NCBI GenBank assembly: GCA_027623315.1
Contig: JAQBYD010000016.1
Location: forward strand, 1-63,367
Reading direction: 5' to 3'
Source: Verrucomicrobiota bacterium
Lineage (GTDB): Bacteria > Verrucomicrobiota > Kiritimatiellia > CAJWTS01
DNA length: 63,367 nt
Below, in pieces: positions 1-8,941 of the stretch (position 1 is the first letter of the stretch; each line of letters starts with the position of its first letter). The translations under genes were made by a program, and so were the position numbers. The notes below the pieces were generated by a model that was not told where the DNA came from, did no database searches, and worked only from the letters and a program-made list of their open reading frames with translations.

Positions 1-40
1 CGGGTAAAGGGCAGGGCTAGCCCAACGGAAATTTAGAGCG

Positions 41-415
41 ATGTCCACGGCAAACGTTGAGGGACGTCACGAGGACCTGATCATTCAACTGTCCGCGTTT
101 CGGTCGCTGGTGGCGAAGAAGGTTAGAGCCAACCAGGTCAATCTGGAATTTGACGTGCGGACGATATCGCAACTCGAGGAGACCGAGGACGAACCGGAAC
201 CCGACGTCCAACATGTACGGTCGAGCGGCGGTAAGGTTAGCCTGCATTTGACCGGAATCTCGTGGAACGAGAAGCATCCGTTGGCTTTTGTAAACGGCGA
301 GATTCTCGGCGTTGAGGATGAAATTTCGGGCTTTAAAGTGGTCAAGATTATGGCGGAGAGCGTCACCATGAAGGATGGAGATGGTGAGACAACCGTACTT
401 AATCTTTATGACTAA
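41..415 (+). CDS. GspC/PilP-like periplasmic pilus/secretion protein (short)
   Basis: This 124-residue protein has a C-terminal half, from about residue 65, that reads 'VSLHLTGISWNEKHPLAF' followed by a 'VNGEILGVEDEISGFKVV' stretch. That is the small beta domain seen at the end of GspB/GspC/PilP proteins, which link the inner-membrane platform to the secretin. The ATG at 41 is the only start after an in-frame stop at 5-7, so no N-terminal membrane anchor is encoded. Either the anchor is on another protein, or an upstream frameshift removed it. The prepilin gene downstream starts inside its last codons. A frame ending at the TAG at 34-36 may be the tail of an upstream gene. The operon role is fairly secure; the exact family is inferred. 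Confidence 0.6.
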   Translation: MSTANVEGRHEDLIIQLSAFRSLVAKKVRANQVNLEFDVRTISQLEETEDEPEPDVQHVRSSGGKVSLHLTGISWNEKHPLAFVNGEILGVEDEISGFKVVKIMAESVTMKDGDGETTVLNLYD

Positions 416-917
416 TGCAGGAACATCCTGGTTTCGCGACCGGTCGCGAGATGCGTCGCGTCGCGACGGAGCCACGCTGGTCGAAGTCATGGTCGCCTCG
501 GTGATCCTGCTCGTGATGGCCCTTGGAAGCACGGCGTTCATGTACCACAGCCGTGCCAATATTGGGATCCAGCGGAACAAGCGCGTGGCGGTGGACGTCG
601 CGAACTCCCGCCTCGAAGAGGTCCGCGCGTCGAACTATGACGAGATCAAGCCACTTACGCTCGACTATGGCACGCACTATCTCTCCGCGCCGTCGGGCAC
701 CACGTGGACCAGGGGCACCTCGGCCCCCGGCGAGACGGTAACGATTAACGGCCAAACGTATCCAATCGTAACCACGGTTCGCTATATCGACGTGGATTCC
801 GGGACGTCCTTCGATGATTTCACAGCTTCCCATGATGCCGTGCGGATTGCGGTCTCCGTGAGTTACAGAATCAATTCCTCCGACGTCGTGACCCTCCAGT
901 CCATCTACGGTCCGTGA
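408..917 (+). CDS. Type IV prepilin-like pseudopilin (GspI/PilV class)
   Basis: This 169-residue prepilin has a basic leader of about 21 residues ending in 'RRDG', then 'ATLVEVMVASVILLVMALG'. That gives a prepilin-peptidase site after Gly, Glu at mature position 5, and a hydrophobic helix. The ATG at 408 was chosen because it gives a normal leader length and overlaps the previous stop by 8 bp, which suggests translational coupling. 'RLEEVRASNYDEI' after the helix is typical of GspI/PilV minor pilins. The soluble domain is small, as in minor pseudopilins that prime fibre assembly in the inner membrane. The next prepilin starts on its stop codon. Assignment to type II secretion rather than a type IV pilus cannot be settled here. 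Confidence 0.8.
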   Translation: MTNAGTSWFRDRSRDASRRDGATLVEVMVASVILLVMALGSTAFMYHSRANIGIQRNKRVAVDVANSRLEEVRASNYDEIKPLTLDYGTHYLSAPSGTTWTRGTSAPGETVTINGQTYPIVTTVRYIDVDSGTSFDDFTASHDAVRIAVSVSYRINSSDVVTLQSIYGP

Positions 918-1405
918 TGAACGCCGACATACGAAATTGGAAACCAGGCAGGAAGAACACGGCTGGCTTTTCGCTGGTTGAGCTCCTTGTTGCCTTCTTC
1001 GCCGCCGCGATTATCGCACTCACCGCAGGCGCCCTGTTGCATATGAGCTTTGCAAGTTGGACTCGCGGACACAGCGCGGTCGATCTGCAGCGTGATCTGA
1101 CCGCCGTGACACAGCTCCTCAACGGGATGTTGCGCGAGGCCTCGACCACGGATGTCACCGTCAGTGCGACCGAGATCGAGGTGGATGACGGTGCGCTTAC
1201 GAAAAAACTGACCTACAATTCCGGAGCCGGTAGTCTCGTCTATGATCCGGATACCGGAACCGGCGGGGATGAGATTACCATCGTCAGCGCAAACGTCCAA
1301 ACGTTCACGCCGACGGCGCTCGGAACCGGGGTGCGAGTACAGCTGGCGATGCAGAATGCGAATGAAACGACGGCCATCAACGCCGTCGTAACATTCAGGA
1401 ACTAG
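917..1405 (+). CDS. Type IV prepilin-like pseudopilin (GspJ/PilW class)
   Basis: This 162-residue protein has a leader ending 'RKNTAG', then 'FSLVELLVAFFAAAIIAL'. That shows a cleavable Gly, mature Phe1 and Glu5, followed by the assembly helix. The ATG at 917 shares one base with the preceding TGA (TGATG), indicating translational coupling; a GTG at 914 is an alternative. 'LQRDLTAVTQLLNGMLREA' after the helix, then a beta-rich end, fits the GspJ/PilW minor pilins. Its order, after a GspI/PilV-like gene and before a PilX-like one, matches minor-pilin operons. Confidence 0.8.
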   Translation: MNADIRNWKPGRKNTAGFSLVELLVAFFAAAIIALTAGALLHMSFASWTRGHSAVDLQRDLTAVTQLLNGMLREASTTDVTVSATEIEVDDGALTKKLTYNSGAGSLVYDPDTGTGGDEITIVSANVQTFTPTALGTGVRVQLAMQNANETTAINAVVTFRN

Positions 1406-1407
1406 CT

Positions 1408-2739
1408 ATGAAGATCTGTACGTCGAGGGCATCTAAACGTGAGAGGTGTCGTGGGGCGATCCTTGGTCTGGTGCTTGTCATTGTGGGCGCCGTCGCCTTC
1501 ATCGGGTGGAGCGTGGTGAATCTCGGCGGTCACGACGCCATCGAAACCAGCACGAATCTGAGCCAGGTCCAGGCGTTCTGGAACGCCGAGGCAGGGCTTG
1601 AGGAAATCAAGTCGATCGCACAGAAGGTGCGACTGCCCTTCGCTGATATCGGGGGCGGTGGCGGTCTGTATGATGCGGCCGCCCTGGGCGGCACGACGTC
1701 GCGGGGTACCTATTCCGTCGATATCATAGATGACCCCGCATGGCCCTCAGGCGGAAGTCGGATAAAGCGCTACATCGTTACGTCGACCGGCACGTCCAAC
1801 GGCGGCGATTCCAAATCCGTCAGCGTGCGCGCCGAGATCCAGACCTTCGCGAGCTATATGCACTCATCCAACTCGGAGGAGCAATCTGGGGGCGGGAATA
1901 TCTTCTTTGGCACCGGAGACCTGCTTGACGGAGATGTCTACGTGAATGACGAGATTAACATCTATGGGACGCCGCAGATCCTGGGGCTGACGCACTCATC
2001 GGCAGGATCCGTGAATTACCAAGCGGCTGGGTCGTCGGCGACGTTCGTTGGCGGCCTTGTGCTGAATGCGACCCCGCTGGACTTCCTGGGATCTTCCGTG
2101 GATCACATCGACAGTATCAAGGCCGAGGCGCAGAGCGGGGGAATCGCCCTCACCACCAGTGGAAACTACGAGATTGAATTTTTCGGCGACGGAACGGTCA
2201 CGTACCGGCAGGATCTCGGGGGTGGCAGCTTCGGCCCAACCACAACCAACGATCTCGCCTCCATCAATGGTGCGATCTACGTCAACGGCGACGCGATCGT
2301 GAAAGGTATTGTGGACGGGCAGGTCACCCTTGGAGTGGAGGACGCGATCCAGATACACGAGAGCGGAATCGTCTACGAAACCGCCCAGAGCCCAAATCCG
2401 TGGGATGCCGGTTTCGACCCCAGCACCGTCGATGACGCGCTCGGACTCGTCGCCAGGAATATGGTGCAGGTGCTGGGCTCAAGCGACGTCAACATCCATG
2501 CCGCGATCCTGGTGACCCAGGGGGATGACGGCTTTACGACCGCTAACAAGTATACCCACATCGGTACGCCCTACCTGAATCTGTACGGAAGTCTCGGACA
2601 ATGGCGTCGAGGAGTGGTTGGAACGATTTCCGGCAAGGGATTCCTCAAAAACTACAAGTACGACCTCAATTTTACGGATTCCCCTCCGCCCTGGTTCCCC
2701 TATAGTGCCTACGTCATCACGGCGTGGACGCGGCTATGA
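1408..2739 (+). CDS. PilX-like pilus assembly protein
   Basis: This 443-residue protein starts with a basic segment and 'RGAILGLVLVIVGAVAFIGW', a prepilin-like helix lacking Glu at position 5. It continues with 'SQVQAFWNAEAGLEEIKSIA', which matches the AEAGL signature of PilX_N proteins. The remaining 370 residues are Gly/Asn/Asp-rich and beta-prone, far longer than a classic PilX (about 200). They probably form a large surface-exposed head. It begins two bases after the previous stop and ends in an ATGA overlap with the next gene, so it belongs to the same transcript. A GspK role at the fibre tip is possible but not shown. Confidence 0.65.
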   Translation: MKICTSRASKRERCRGAILGLVLVIVGAVAFIGWSVVNLGGHDAIETSTNLSQVQAFWNAEAGLEEIKSIAQKVRLPFADIGGGGGLYDAAALGGTTSRGTYSVDIIDDPAWPSGGSRIKRYIVTSTGTSNGGDSKSVSVRAEIQTFASYMHSSNSEEQSGGGNIFFGTGDLLDGDVYVNDEINIYGTPQILGLTHSSAGSVNYQAAGSSATFVGGLVLNATPLDFLGSSVDHIDSIKAEAQSGGIALTTSGNYEIEFFGDGTVTYRQDLGGGSFGPTTTNDLASINGAIYVNGDAIVKGIVDGQVTLGVEDAIQIHESGIVYETAQSPNPWDAGFDPSTVDDALGLVARNMVQVLGSSDVNIHAAILVTQGDDGFTTANKYTHIGTPYLNLYGSLGQWRRGVVGTISGKGFLKNYKYDLNFTDSPPPWFPYSAYVITAWTRL

Positions 2740-3002
2740 TTGGCGAAGAGTCCCGCTCCCCTGTTTCTAGCCGGTTCCTTTGGCTTGTTCTCGCCATGGC
2801 AATCCTATACCTTTTGCTCCGGGTGTGCGGGGTCCGCGTCATGGGACCGGATGGGGCGCAGGAAAATGTGTCGAGCAGTTCGGTTGAGGCCGCCGCCGAA
2901 AGGCGACCGGTGAAGATAAGAAATTTCGGGAGCGATTCGTTTCCTGAAGTGACGAGTGACAGTACCGAGAAGGAGGACCCTGATGAAGAGATTTTGCGAT
3001 AA
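2736..3002 (+). CDS. Small single-pass membrane protein, unknown function
   Basis: This 88-residue protein starts at an ATG overlapping the preceding stop by 4 bp (ATGA). One hydrophobic segment, 'FLWLVLAMAILYLLLRVCGV', lies at about residues 15-34. It is followed by a charged, Ser/Glu-rich soluble tail. I do not recognise a family. Its tight position among pseudopilin genes suggests an accessory role in the same assembly machine. The end overlaps the next gene, whose strong ribosome-binding site lies inside this reading frame. Confidence 0.55.
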   Translation: MIGEESRSPVSSRFLWLVLAMAILYLLLRVCGVRVMGPDGAQENVSSSSVEAAAERRPVKIRNFGSDSFPEVTSDSTEKEDPDEEILR

Positions 3003-3501
3003 CATGATAACGAGCACGGGTGGGCTGGGACTCTTGCGCGGCACCCTCGCTCTTTCGGCGTTGATCGTTCTCAGCGTGGCGATCGCGCTGATCGTCGGAT
3101 GCGAGACGAGCCAGGAAGGCGACCCGGCCATCGCGATCGTACCGCGCGGCGTCAGCCTCGTGGGTGGAAGTCAGACGGTGATTCTGACGGCAATCGGGCG
3201 CCCGGATATTGAGGATCAGACGATCGACCCGGTCTTGGGGGGCGTGGACGAAGTCGCCTTCTCCACCAATACGACGCTCTTCCTGCCGCTCGAATGGACC
3301 GTTCGGTTTCCCCATCTCGGTTTCATCGCCGACGCCCAGGGTTTCACCGCTATCTATATCAGCACCGATCAGATCGGTCAGCAGATCATCAACGTTCGCG
3401 ACCAGCGTTTCTCAAGCGGCGTCGCGGTCGTGGACCAGATCGATCCCGCCACCTTGATTGATCCGAACGACACCAACGCGCCGGCCGCGACCACACCGTA
3501 G
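2983..3501 (+). CDS. Putative lipoprotein of the pseudopilin operon
   Basis: This 172-residue protein starts at the ATG at 2983, preceded by a strong AGGAGG at 2971-2976 with 6-base spacing. This ribosome site favours it over an upstream ATG at 2956. A long n-region precedes the hydrophobic core 'LALSALIVLSVAIALIVGC', whose IVGC is a good lipobox. Cysteine about 36 would be lipidated and the remainder exported. The mature part ('AIVPRGVSLVGGSQTVILTA') resembles Ig-like beta domains such as those with 'G-tt-t-L-tA' strands. It is the last gene of the operon and faces the convergent nuclease gene 9 bp away. Confidence 0.6.
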   Translation: MKRFCDNMITSTGGLGLLRGTLALSALIVLSVAIALIVGCETSQEGDPAIAIVPRGVSLVGGSQTVILTAIGRPDIEDQTIDPVLGGVDEVAFSTNTTLFLPLEWTVRFPHLGFIADAQGFTAIYISTDQIGQQIINVRDQRFSSGVAVVDQIDPATLIDPNDTNAPAATTP

Positions 3502-3510
3502 GTCGTCGTC

Positions 3511-4917
3511 TTATTCCAACACGACGCGTTCCCTGTACTCCGGGACCGTGGCATCATAGCCGAACTTTTCGAGTAGGAGCGTTTGTAGGGCTTCCGCGGC
3601 ACGAATCTCCCCGTGCGTGATAAAGATTTTCTTCGGTGCTGAATCGAAGCCGGAGGCCCAACGAAGCAGTTCATCCTGATCCGCGTGGCCCGAAAATCCG
3701 CCGACCTTGCGAACCGTCGCTTTCACGGGGAGGTAGCGGCCATGGATGCGGATCTCTTCAGCGCCGTCCACGATCTCGCGGCCCAGCGTCCCCACGGCCT
3801 GGTATCCGACGAACAACACCGTCGATTCAGGCCGCGCGATGTTCCTTGCGAGATGGTGCTTGATCCGTCCACCGGTGCACATCCCGGATCCGGCGATCAC
3901 GATCACCGAACCACGGATCTGGTTGATTGCCTTGGACTGCTTTGCCGTGCGGGTTAGTTGCAGTCCCCCAAAGTCACAGGGATGGGTGCCGGCTTCCAGG
4001 TGTTTCATCGTCTCGGCGTCGAACAGGTCCGGATGGCGCTTGAAAACTTCCGTCACCCTGACGGCCATGGGGCTATCCAGAAAGACCATCATATCAGGGA
4101 TTCGTTTCTCGTTCTTCAACTCGTGTAATCGGTAGAGCAGCTCCTGGGATCGTTCTACGGCAAAACTGGGAATGATTATATTCCCGCCGCGCTCACAGGT
4201 CTCATTGATCGCGTCGGCGATCACGTCGTTGATGTTCGATGCGTCTTCGTGTTTGCGGTTTCCGTACGTAGACTCCATGACGACATAGTCTCCCTGCTCC
4301 AGGAGTGTCGGGTTTCGCAGTATCGGCACATCCCATCGGCCGATATCGCCGGAGAACACGATTCGTCGGCGGGTCCCGTTCTCGGAGACGTCCAACGCGA
4401 TGCTCGTGGCACCGAGGATGTGTCCGGAGTCGTGATAGTGTGCCTGGATGCCCGGCGCGACGTCGACCGGTTGATCATATGGGACGTCGCGGAGCAGCTT
4501 GGCGGCACGCTCGGCATCCGCACGCGTGTAGAGGGGTTCAACCGGACGTGGGCCCTTGTGGCGCTGCTTCCGGTGACGACGGGTCTTGTACTCCGCGTCC
4601 TCCTCCTGGATCTTGGCGGCGTCGAGCATGATGATGCGCGCGATGTCGCCTGTAGCGCTCGTGCAGTAGATCGGCCCGGCGTAGCCCGCTTGAACAAGTT
4701 TTGGTACTAATCCGCAATGATCCAGGTGTGCATGCGTGAGCAGGATGGCGTCTACCCGATCCGGGGATACAACGAAGGGCTCCCAGTTACGCCCCCGAAG
4801 GGCACGCTCCTGGTACATGCCGCAATCAATCAAGACGCGGGACGCTCCGACTTCAAGCAGATATCGCGATCCGGTCACGGAACGCGCGGCGCCTAGAAAG
4901 GTAATCGAGATACTCAT
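3511..4917 (-). CDS. Metallo-beta-lactamase/beta-CASP RNA-processing nuclease
   Basis: This 468-residue protein has the full beta-CASP layout. A metallo-beta-lactamase core carries motif II 'HAHLDH' (about residue 61), motif III His in 'HDSGHILG' and motif IV Asp in 'FSGDIG'. The beta-CASP insert follows ('ESTYGNR', 'PSFAVERSQELL', 'SGMCTGGRIKHHL'). The C-terminal Zn-dependent RMMBL segment includes 'VGGFSGHADQDEL' and 'ITHGE'. Such proteins (CPSF73/YSH1-like bacterial homologues) are RNA endo/exonucleases; DNA substrates are known in some relatives. Length and zinc ligands look complete. It is transcribed alone against its neighbours, so context adds nothing on substrate. Confidence 0.85.
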   Translation of the reverse strand: MSISITFLGAARSVTGSRYLLEVGASRVLIDCGMYQERALRGRNWEPFVVSPDRVDAILLTHAHLDHCGLVPKLVQAGYAGPIYCTSATGDIARIIMLDAAKIQEEDAEYKTRRHRKQRHKGPRPVEPLYTRADAERAAKLLRDVPYDQPVDVAPGIQAHYHDSGHILGATSIALDVSENGTRRRIVFSGDIGRWDVPILRNPTLLEQGDYVVMESTYGNRKHEDASNINDVIADAINETCERGGNIIIPSFAVERSQELLYRLHELKNEKRIPDMMVFLDSPMAVRVTEVFKRHPDLFDAETMKHLEAGTHPCDFGGLQLTRTAKQSKAINQIRGSVIVIAGSGMCTGGRIKHHLARNIARPESTVLFVGYQAVGTLGREIVDGAEEIRIHGRYLPVKATVRKVGGFSGHADQDELLRWASGFDSAPKKIFITHGEIRAAEALQTLLLEKFGYDATVPEYRERVVLE

Positions 4918-5137
4918 CTCCAGGGAGTCTCAGATCTCAGGCGCGGCGTGTCAAGGATTGGTCTCCACGAGACCATCTCGGGGGCGACAGACGCGGGCAG
5001 GGCGGCGATGCTTTTGATTTGTTCCGCTGTCACCGATCGACTACTGTCCGTCTTCACTGGCTGATCTCCACCCCGTTTCCCGCGCAGAAGGTGGGGTTAG
5101 GCATCGGTAAAGATCGCAGCCGCCAGTGGATTAACCT

Positions 5138-5944
5138 ATGACGATTCTTGATAAACTTGCTCGCCGCTTTGGTCGATACGCCGTCCCGCACCTGACGCTG
5201 TACCTTATCTCGCTCCAGGTTGTGATCTTCATGTTGAGCGCATTCGGCGGAGGTACGCGTGTGTTCGAGAATGCCGCGCTAGTCCCCGGTCTGGTGATGC
5301 AAGGCGAGATTTACAGGCTCTTCTCGTTCCTGTTCATGCCTCCCAACTCCGTGTCGAGCCTGGGCGCCGTCTGGGCGTTCTTCTACTGGTACCTGCTCTT
5401 TCTCTTCGGTTCCGCGATGGAGGAAAAGTGGGGAACCTTTCGCTATAACGTGTACTTGCTGATTGGTTATCTCGCGACGCTTGGTGCGGTGTTTCTGAAT
5501 CCCTTCGCGATGGTCATGGTCCCGAACGACTTTCTGTATCTCTCCATATTCCTGGCTTTCGCCCATCTGTATCCCGATTTCGAGCTTCGGGTCATGTTCG
5601 TGTTCCCGGTCGCCGTCAAATGGCTGGCGCTCCTTGCCTGGTTAGGATTCGGGTTCAAACTGGTGATCGCACTTTTCTTCGGCGAATGGGTTGTCGCTCT
5701 GACGATTGTGGCCGCCGTACTCAACTACTTCATTTTCTTCGGTCACGAGATCGCGAGCGCACTTCGTCAGAAGCGACGCCAGGCTACGCGAGTCGCCGGC
5801 AGCGTCATCGCGGTTTCAGAGGCTTTCCATGTGTGCCAGGCGTGTGGTATTACCGACTTGACTCATCCTGATATGGAGTTTCGATATGACGATGACGGGT
5901 CGTGCTACTGCCTGGATCACCTCGCGGAGGGGGATCGACCGTAG
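5138..5944 (+). CDS. Rhomboid-fold membrane protein, probable pseudoprotease, with C-terminal zinc ribbon
   Basis: This 268-residue protein has about six hydrophobic helices and landmarks of the rhomboid fold: 'EIYRLFSFLFM', 'FGSAMEEKWGTFRYNVYLL', and a later segment ending 'AHLYPDFELRVMF'. The position where active rhomboids carry GxSG reads 'NDFLYLSIFLAF', without the Gly-x-Ser-Gly. A catalytic His in the last helix is present only ambiguously ('FFGHEI'). It therefore looks like a rhomboid pseudoprotease. The cytoplasmic tail has 'CQACG' and a later 'CYC', a plausible small zinc ribbon. It lies just before recN in the same direction. Substrate or partner is unknown. Confidence 0.6.
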   Translation: MTILDKLARRFGRYAVPHLTLYLISLQVVIFMLSAFGGGTRVFENAALVPGLVMQGEIYRLFSFLFMPPNSVSSLGAVWAFFYWYLLFLFGSAMEEKWGTFRYNVYLLIGYLATLGAVFLNPFAMVMVPNDFLYLSIFLAFAHLYPDFELRVMFVFPVAVKWLALLAWLGFGFKLVIALFFGEWVVALTIVAAVLNYFIFFGHEIASALRQKRRQATRVAGSVIAVSEAFHVCQACGITDLTHPDMEFRYDDDGSCYCLDHLAEGDRP

Positions 5945-5974
5945 TCGCCTCGCGTCCACCGTGAACCGTATACG

Positions 5975-7669
5975 ATGCTTCAATCCCTGAGAGTGCGCAA
6001 TTTTGCGATCGCGGAGGACGTGAAGGTCGAGTTCGCCCCCGGCCTGAACGTCGTGACCGGTGAGACCGGCGCCGGAAAATCCCTTCTTGTGGATGCGCTC
6101 GGACTGGTGCTCGGAGAGCGTGCCGATCGTACGATGATCAGGACAGGCGAGGACCAGTGTAGCGTGGAAGCGGTCTTCTGCCTGGCGGAACCCGGTCCGG
6201 TGGATGCACTCCTCGAAGCGCTGGGGTTCCAATCTTGCGAGGATGGCCAACTGATTGTGCGGCGTGTGATTACGGCCGCAGGTTCCACCCGGAACTTTCT
6301 GAACGACGCGTCGGCTACGTTGCATGTGCTCAAACAGGTCGGTGACCGCCTGGTCGATCTTCACGGGCCGCACGACCACCAGTCCTTGCTGAGCCAGGAG
6401 TTCCAACTCACCGTCCTGGATGCGTATGGCAATCTCGACGCCGATCGCGCCCACTACGAGGAGTCCTATCGTGAGATGCTGGCCGTCCGGCGCACGCGCG
6501 ACGAGCTGGACGGCGGGGATCAACAGGTCGCCCAGCAGATCGACATGCTGACCTTCCAGGTCAAGGAGATCGAGGACGCACAGGTCAGCGTCGAGGAGGG
6601 TGAGGCTTTGGACCGGGAGCACACCGTTGCCGCAAACGCTCAAACCATTCTGGAGGCGACGCAGACGGCCTGCCAGGCCTTGACCGATGGCGATACATCC
6701 GCGTACGAGAACCTCGTGATAGCGATCCGGGCGTTGAACGAGCTGTCCCGCATGGTCAAGGATGCGGAGGCCTGGCGCGACGAGGTGGATTCTCTCAATT
6801 CACGCGTCAGCGAGCTCTCGAGGACGTTGCATCAGTATGCCGGCGGCATCGACGGTGACTCATCGAGACTACAGTGGCTCGAGACTCGCAAGGCACTGTA
6901 TGAAAGCTTGAAGCGAAAGTATGGCGACGACGTAGGCACCGTGCTGGCCTTTCGCGATGACGCAGAATCACGGCTGCAGGATCTGGAGTCGCGCGATGAG
7001 CGATTGGCCGAGTGCGCGGCCAGGCTGGAGACACTTCACAAGCAACTGCTCAAGAAAGGCAAGGCGTTGGCTGGAAAGCGACTTAAGGCCGCTTCAAAGA
7101 TGGCCGAGGCGGTGACCACGGCACTACGTGATCTTGGCTTCCCCGAGGGTGCCTTCGACGTCGCCCTCGAATCCGCCGAACCGGGTCCGCATGGTCTGGA
7201 TAGCGTGGAATTCGGCTTTGCCCCGAATCCTGGTGAAGCACGCCGCCCGCTCCGGGCGATAGCCTCCAGCGGGGAGATCTCGCGAGTGATGCTCGCCATC
7301 AAATCCATACTGGCCGGCCATGACCAGATTCCGGTTCTGATCTTCGATGAGGTCGACGCCAACGTGGGCGGCGAGATGGGTGTCGCGGTAGGATTGAAGC
7401 TGGGCGGCGTGGCCGAGAGTCACCAGGTCATCTGTATCACGCATCTGCCCCAGGTCGCGGCGCACGGCCGCACGCATTTCAAGGTCACCAAGGAGGTGGC
7501 CAAGGGGCGTACATTCACGACTATTCGTGTGCTGGACGATTCCGAGCGAACCGAGGAGATCGCGCGTATGCTGGGTGACGAATCGTCTGCAACGGCGCGT
7601 CAGCATGCCGAAGAGTTGTTGGAATTCTCTGGTGATCCCCGTTCATCACGCGGTAAGATGTACCTATGA
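5975..7669 (+). CDS. recN: DNA repair protein RecN
   Basis: This 564-residue SMC-like ATPase acts in double-strand break repair, where RecN promotes end tethering and works with RecA. The N-terminus 'MLQSLRVRNFAIAEDV' and Walker A 'GETGAGKSLLVDAL' (about residues 29-42) are diagnostic. So is the long coiled-coil middle. The C-terminal ABC half has signature-like 'ASSGEISRVMLAIK', Walker B 'PVLIFDEVDANVGGEM' and 'ITHLPQVAAHG'. Length matches the family (about 550). The stop overlaps the start of the next gene by 4 bp (ATGA). Confidence 0.95.
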   Translation: MLQSLRVRNFAIAEDVKVEFAPGLNVVTGETGAGKSLLVDALGLVLGERADRTMIRTGEDQCSVEAVFCLAEPGPVDALLEALGFQSCEDGQLIVRRVITAAGSTRNFLNDASATLHVLKQVGDRLVDLHGPHDHQSLLSQEFQLTVLDAYGNLDADRAHYEESYREMLAVRRTRDELDGGDQQVAQQIDMLTFQVKEIEDAQVSVEEGEALDREHTVAANAQTILEATQTACQALTDGDTSAYENLVIAIRALNELSRMVKDAEAWRDEVDSLNSRVSELSRTLHQYAGGIDGDSSRLQWLETRKALYESLKRKYGDDVGTVLAFRDDAESRLQDLESRDERLAECAARLETLHKQLLKKGKALAGKRLKAASKMAEAVTTALRDLGFPEGAFDVALESAEPGPHGLDSVEFGFAPNPGEARRPLRAIASSGEISRVMLAIKSILAGHDQIPVLIFDEVDANVGGEMGVAVGLKLGGVAESHQVICITHLPQVAAHGRTHFKVTKEVAKGRTFTTIRVLDDSERTEEIARMLGDESSATARQHAEELLEFSGDPRSSRGKMYL

Positions 7670-8415
7670 AATCCCGATTGACGACGCCGCTAATCCTATC
7701 CTGCTTGCTGGGGTTACTATCCGCCGTTTCAGCGAGGGCGGGCGGCGGTGCCGGCTTTTCCGAAGATTCAATAATTTCGGCAGCGTTGCTTGATCGCGTC
7801 GAGCTGGGGCTGGAGTTTGAATCGGGCGAGCGTAAGCTCCTCGTCGGACCGGCCGAGACTGTGATCGAGACACGGCAGTGGTCCGCCTACGTGCTTCTGG
7901 AGGTATTCAAGGGCACGGAGGTCTATGCATCCGTTGGCGAGAGCGAGCTCAAAGCCGCGCCACTGGGGGACTACGCGGACGGAGAGACCACGTTTTCTGC
8001 CGGGCTCAAGTTGAGCGCGTTGTCGATCGATCTCGGCGACTCGAACATAGGCGAGTCGCAGTTTCTACTCTCGGGCACGATTGAGTATTCGGAGCATGAG
8101 TCCGACTACCTGGGCGGCCAACTCGATTGGCAGGAGTTGCGCGCAGCGGTGCTTGGCGGATTCAAGATATCGCGTCGCCGCCAGGGCAAGAAGCATACCA
8201 CGGAGTCCTATACGACCATCCTGTACGGCGGTGGCGTCATGTCGTCGGTCGAGGGTGATGCGGGGGCCGTCGAGTCGGTGGACGTAACGGAATCCGAGGA
8301 CGTCGGCTTCATTGCCGGAATCGATGGCCGTTGGCTGGATCAGGTTGTGCTGGGTGCCAACGTCGTGATTTTTGATGAGCCGATGTTCAGGCTCAGCGTC
8401 GGCCATCGCTTTTGA
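7666..8415 (+). CDS. Secreted, probably outer-membrane beta-barrel protein
   Basis: This 249-residue protein has a clear signal peptide: Lys-Ser-Arg, then 'LILSCLLGLLSAVSARA', with likely cleavage after ARA at about residue 25. The mature part alternates polar and hydrophobic residues in short strands and ends '...FRLSVGHRF'. A C-terminal Phe is the usual beta-barrel insertion signal. The middle has 'GTEVYASVGES' and 'LILGG/GG'-type turns resembling small opacity-type barrels. I cannot name a family. It starts within the stop of recN (ATGA), so the two are co-translated despite unrelated roles. Confidence 0.6.
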   Translation: MKSRLTTPLILSCLLGLLSAVSARAGGGAGFSEDSIISAALLDRVELGLEFESGERKLLVGPAETVIETRQWSAYVLLEVFKGTEVYASVGESELKAAPLGDYADGETTFSAGLKLSALSIDLGDSNIGESQFLLSGTIEYSEHESDYLGGQLDWQELRAAVLGGFKISRRRQGKKHTTESYTTILYGGGVMSSVEGDAGAVESVDVTESEDVGFIAGIDGRWLDQVVLGANVVIFDEPMFRLSVGHRF

Positions 8416-8441
8416 TAAATTCGACGCTCCGGCAGTCCCAG

Positions 8442-8921
8442 ATGATCTTCAAACGCAAATCCGAAAAAGAGCAACCCGGCGTGGATGACGCGACGGCAGG
8501 AGACCAGGGCGCCTCGCATCCGGTGATCCAACAGTTCGCGGATCAATTGGCGAGCCATGAGGATCTCCTTTTCGGGGTCGCTCTCTTTTTCGAGGGGCTG
8601 AACGTCCTCTACGAGGGGCACGATGAAACCATCGCCTCCTATCGCAAACAGTTTCGGAACATCATGCAACACGGCAAGGAAGTTGCCCAGCAGGCGATGA
8701 AGCTCCTCGAAGACGCGAAGAACGATCCTGCCTCCCTGAACTCGCTTGGAACTTTTAAATTCACCCTTGGGGAGGGGCATGAACAACCCGAGGAATTCGT
8801 TAAGCGCACGGAGGTGCTCGTGGAGACCTACAAACGGATATTCCCGGACCGACCCCGCGAGACGCCGTTTAGCCATGAAGAGACGATGCGGCTGATCGAA
8901 GAAGCGGCTGAATCGTTCTGA
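8442..8921 (+). CDS. Conserved hypothetical cytoplasmic protein
   Basis: I do not recognise this protein. From the ATG at 8442 it has 159 residues. A TTG at 8412, overlapping the previous TGA, would add ten. It has no signal or membrane segment. It is helical and charged, with 'LLFGVALFFEGLNVLYEGHD' around residue 40 and many Glu/Lys residues after it. It follows the barrel gene closely and faces the convergent REC/DUF4388 gene 20 bp away. Codon use and composition look like a real gene. Confidence 0.5.
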   Translation: MIFKRKSEKEQPGVDDATAGDQGASHPVIQQFADQLASHEDLLFGVALFFEGLNVLYEGHDETIASYRKQFRNIMQHGKEVAQQAMKLLEDAKNDPASLNSLGTFKFTLGEGHEQPEEFVKRTEVLVETYKRIFPDRPRETPFSHEETMRLIEEAAESF

Positions 8922-8941
8922 TCTGAAAACGAATGATCCGT

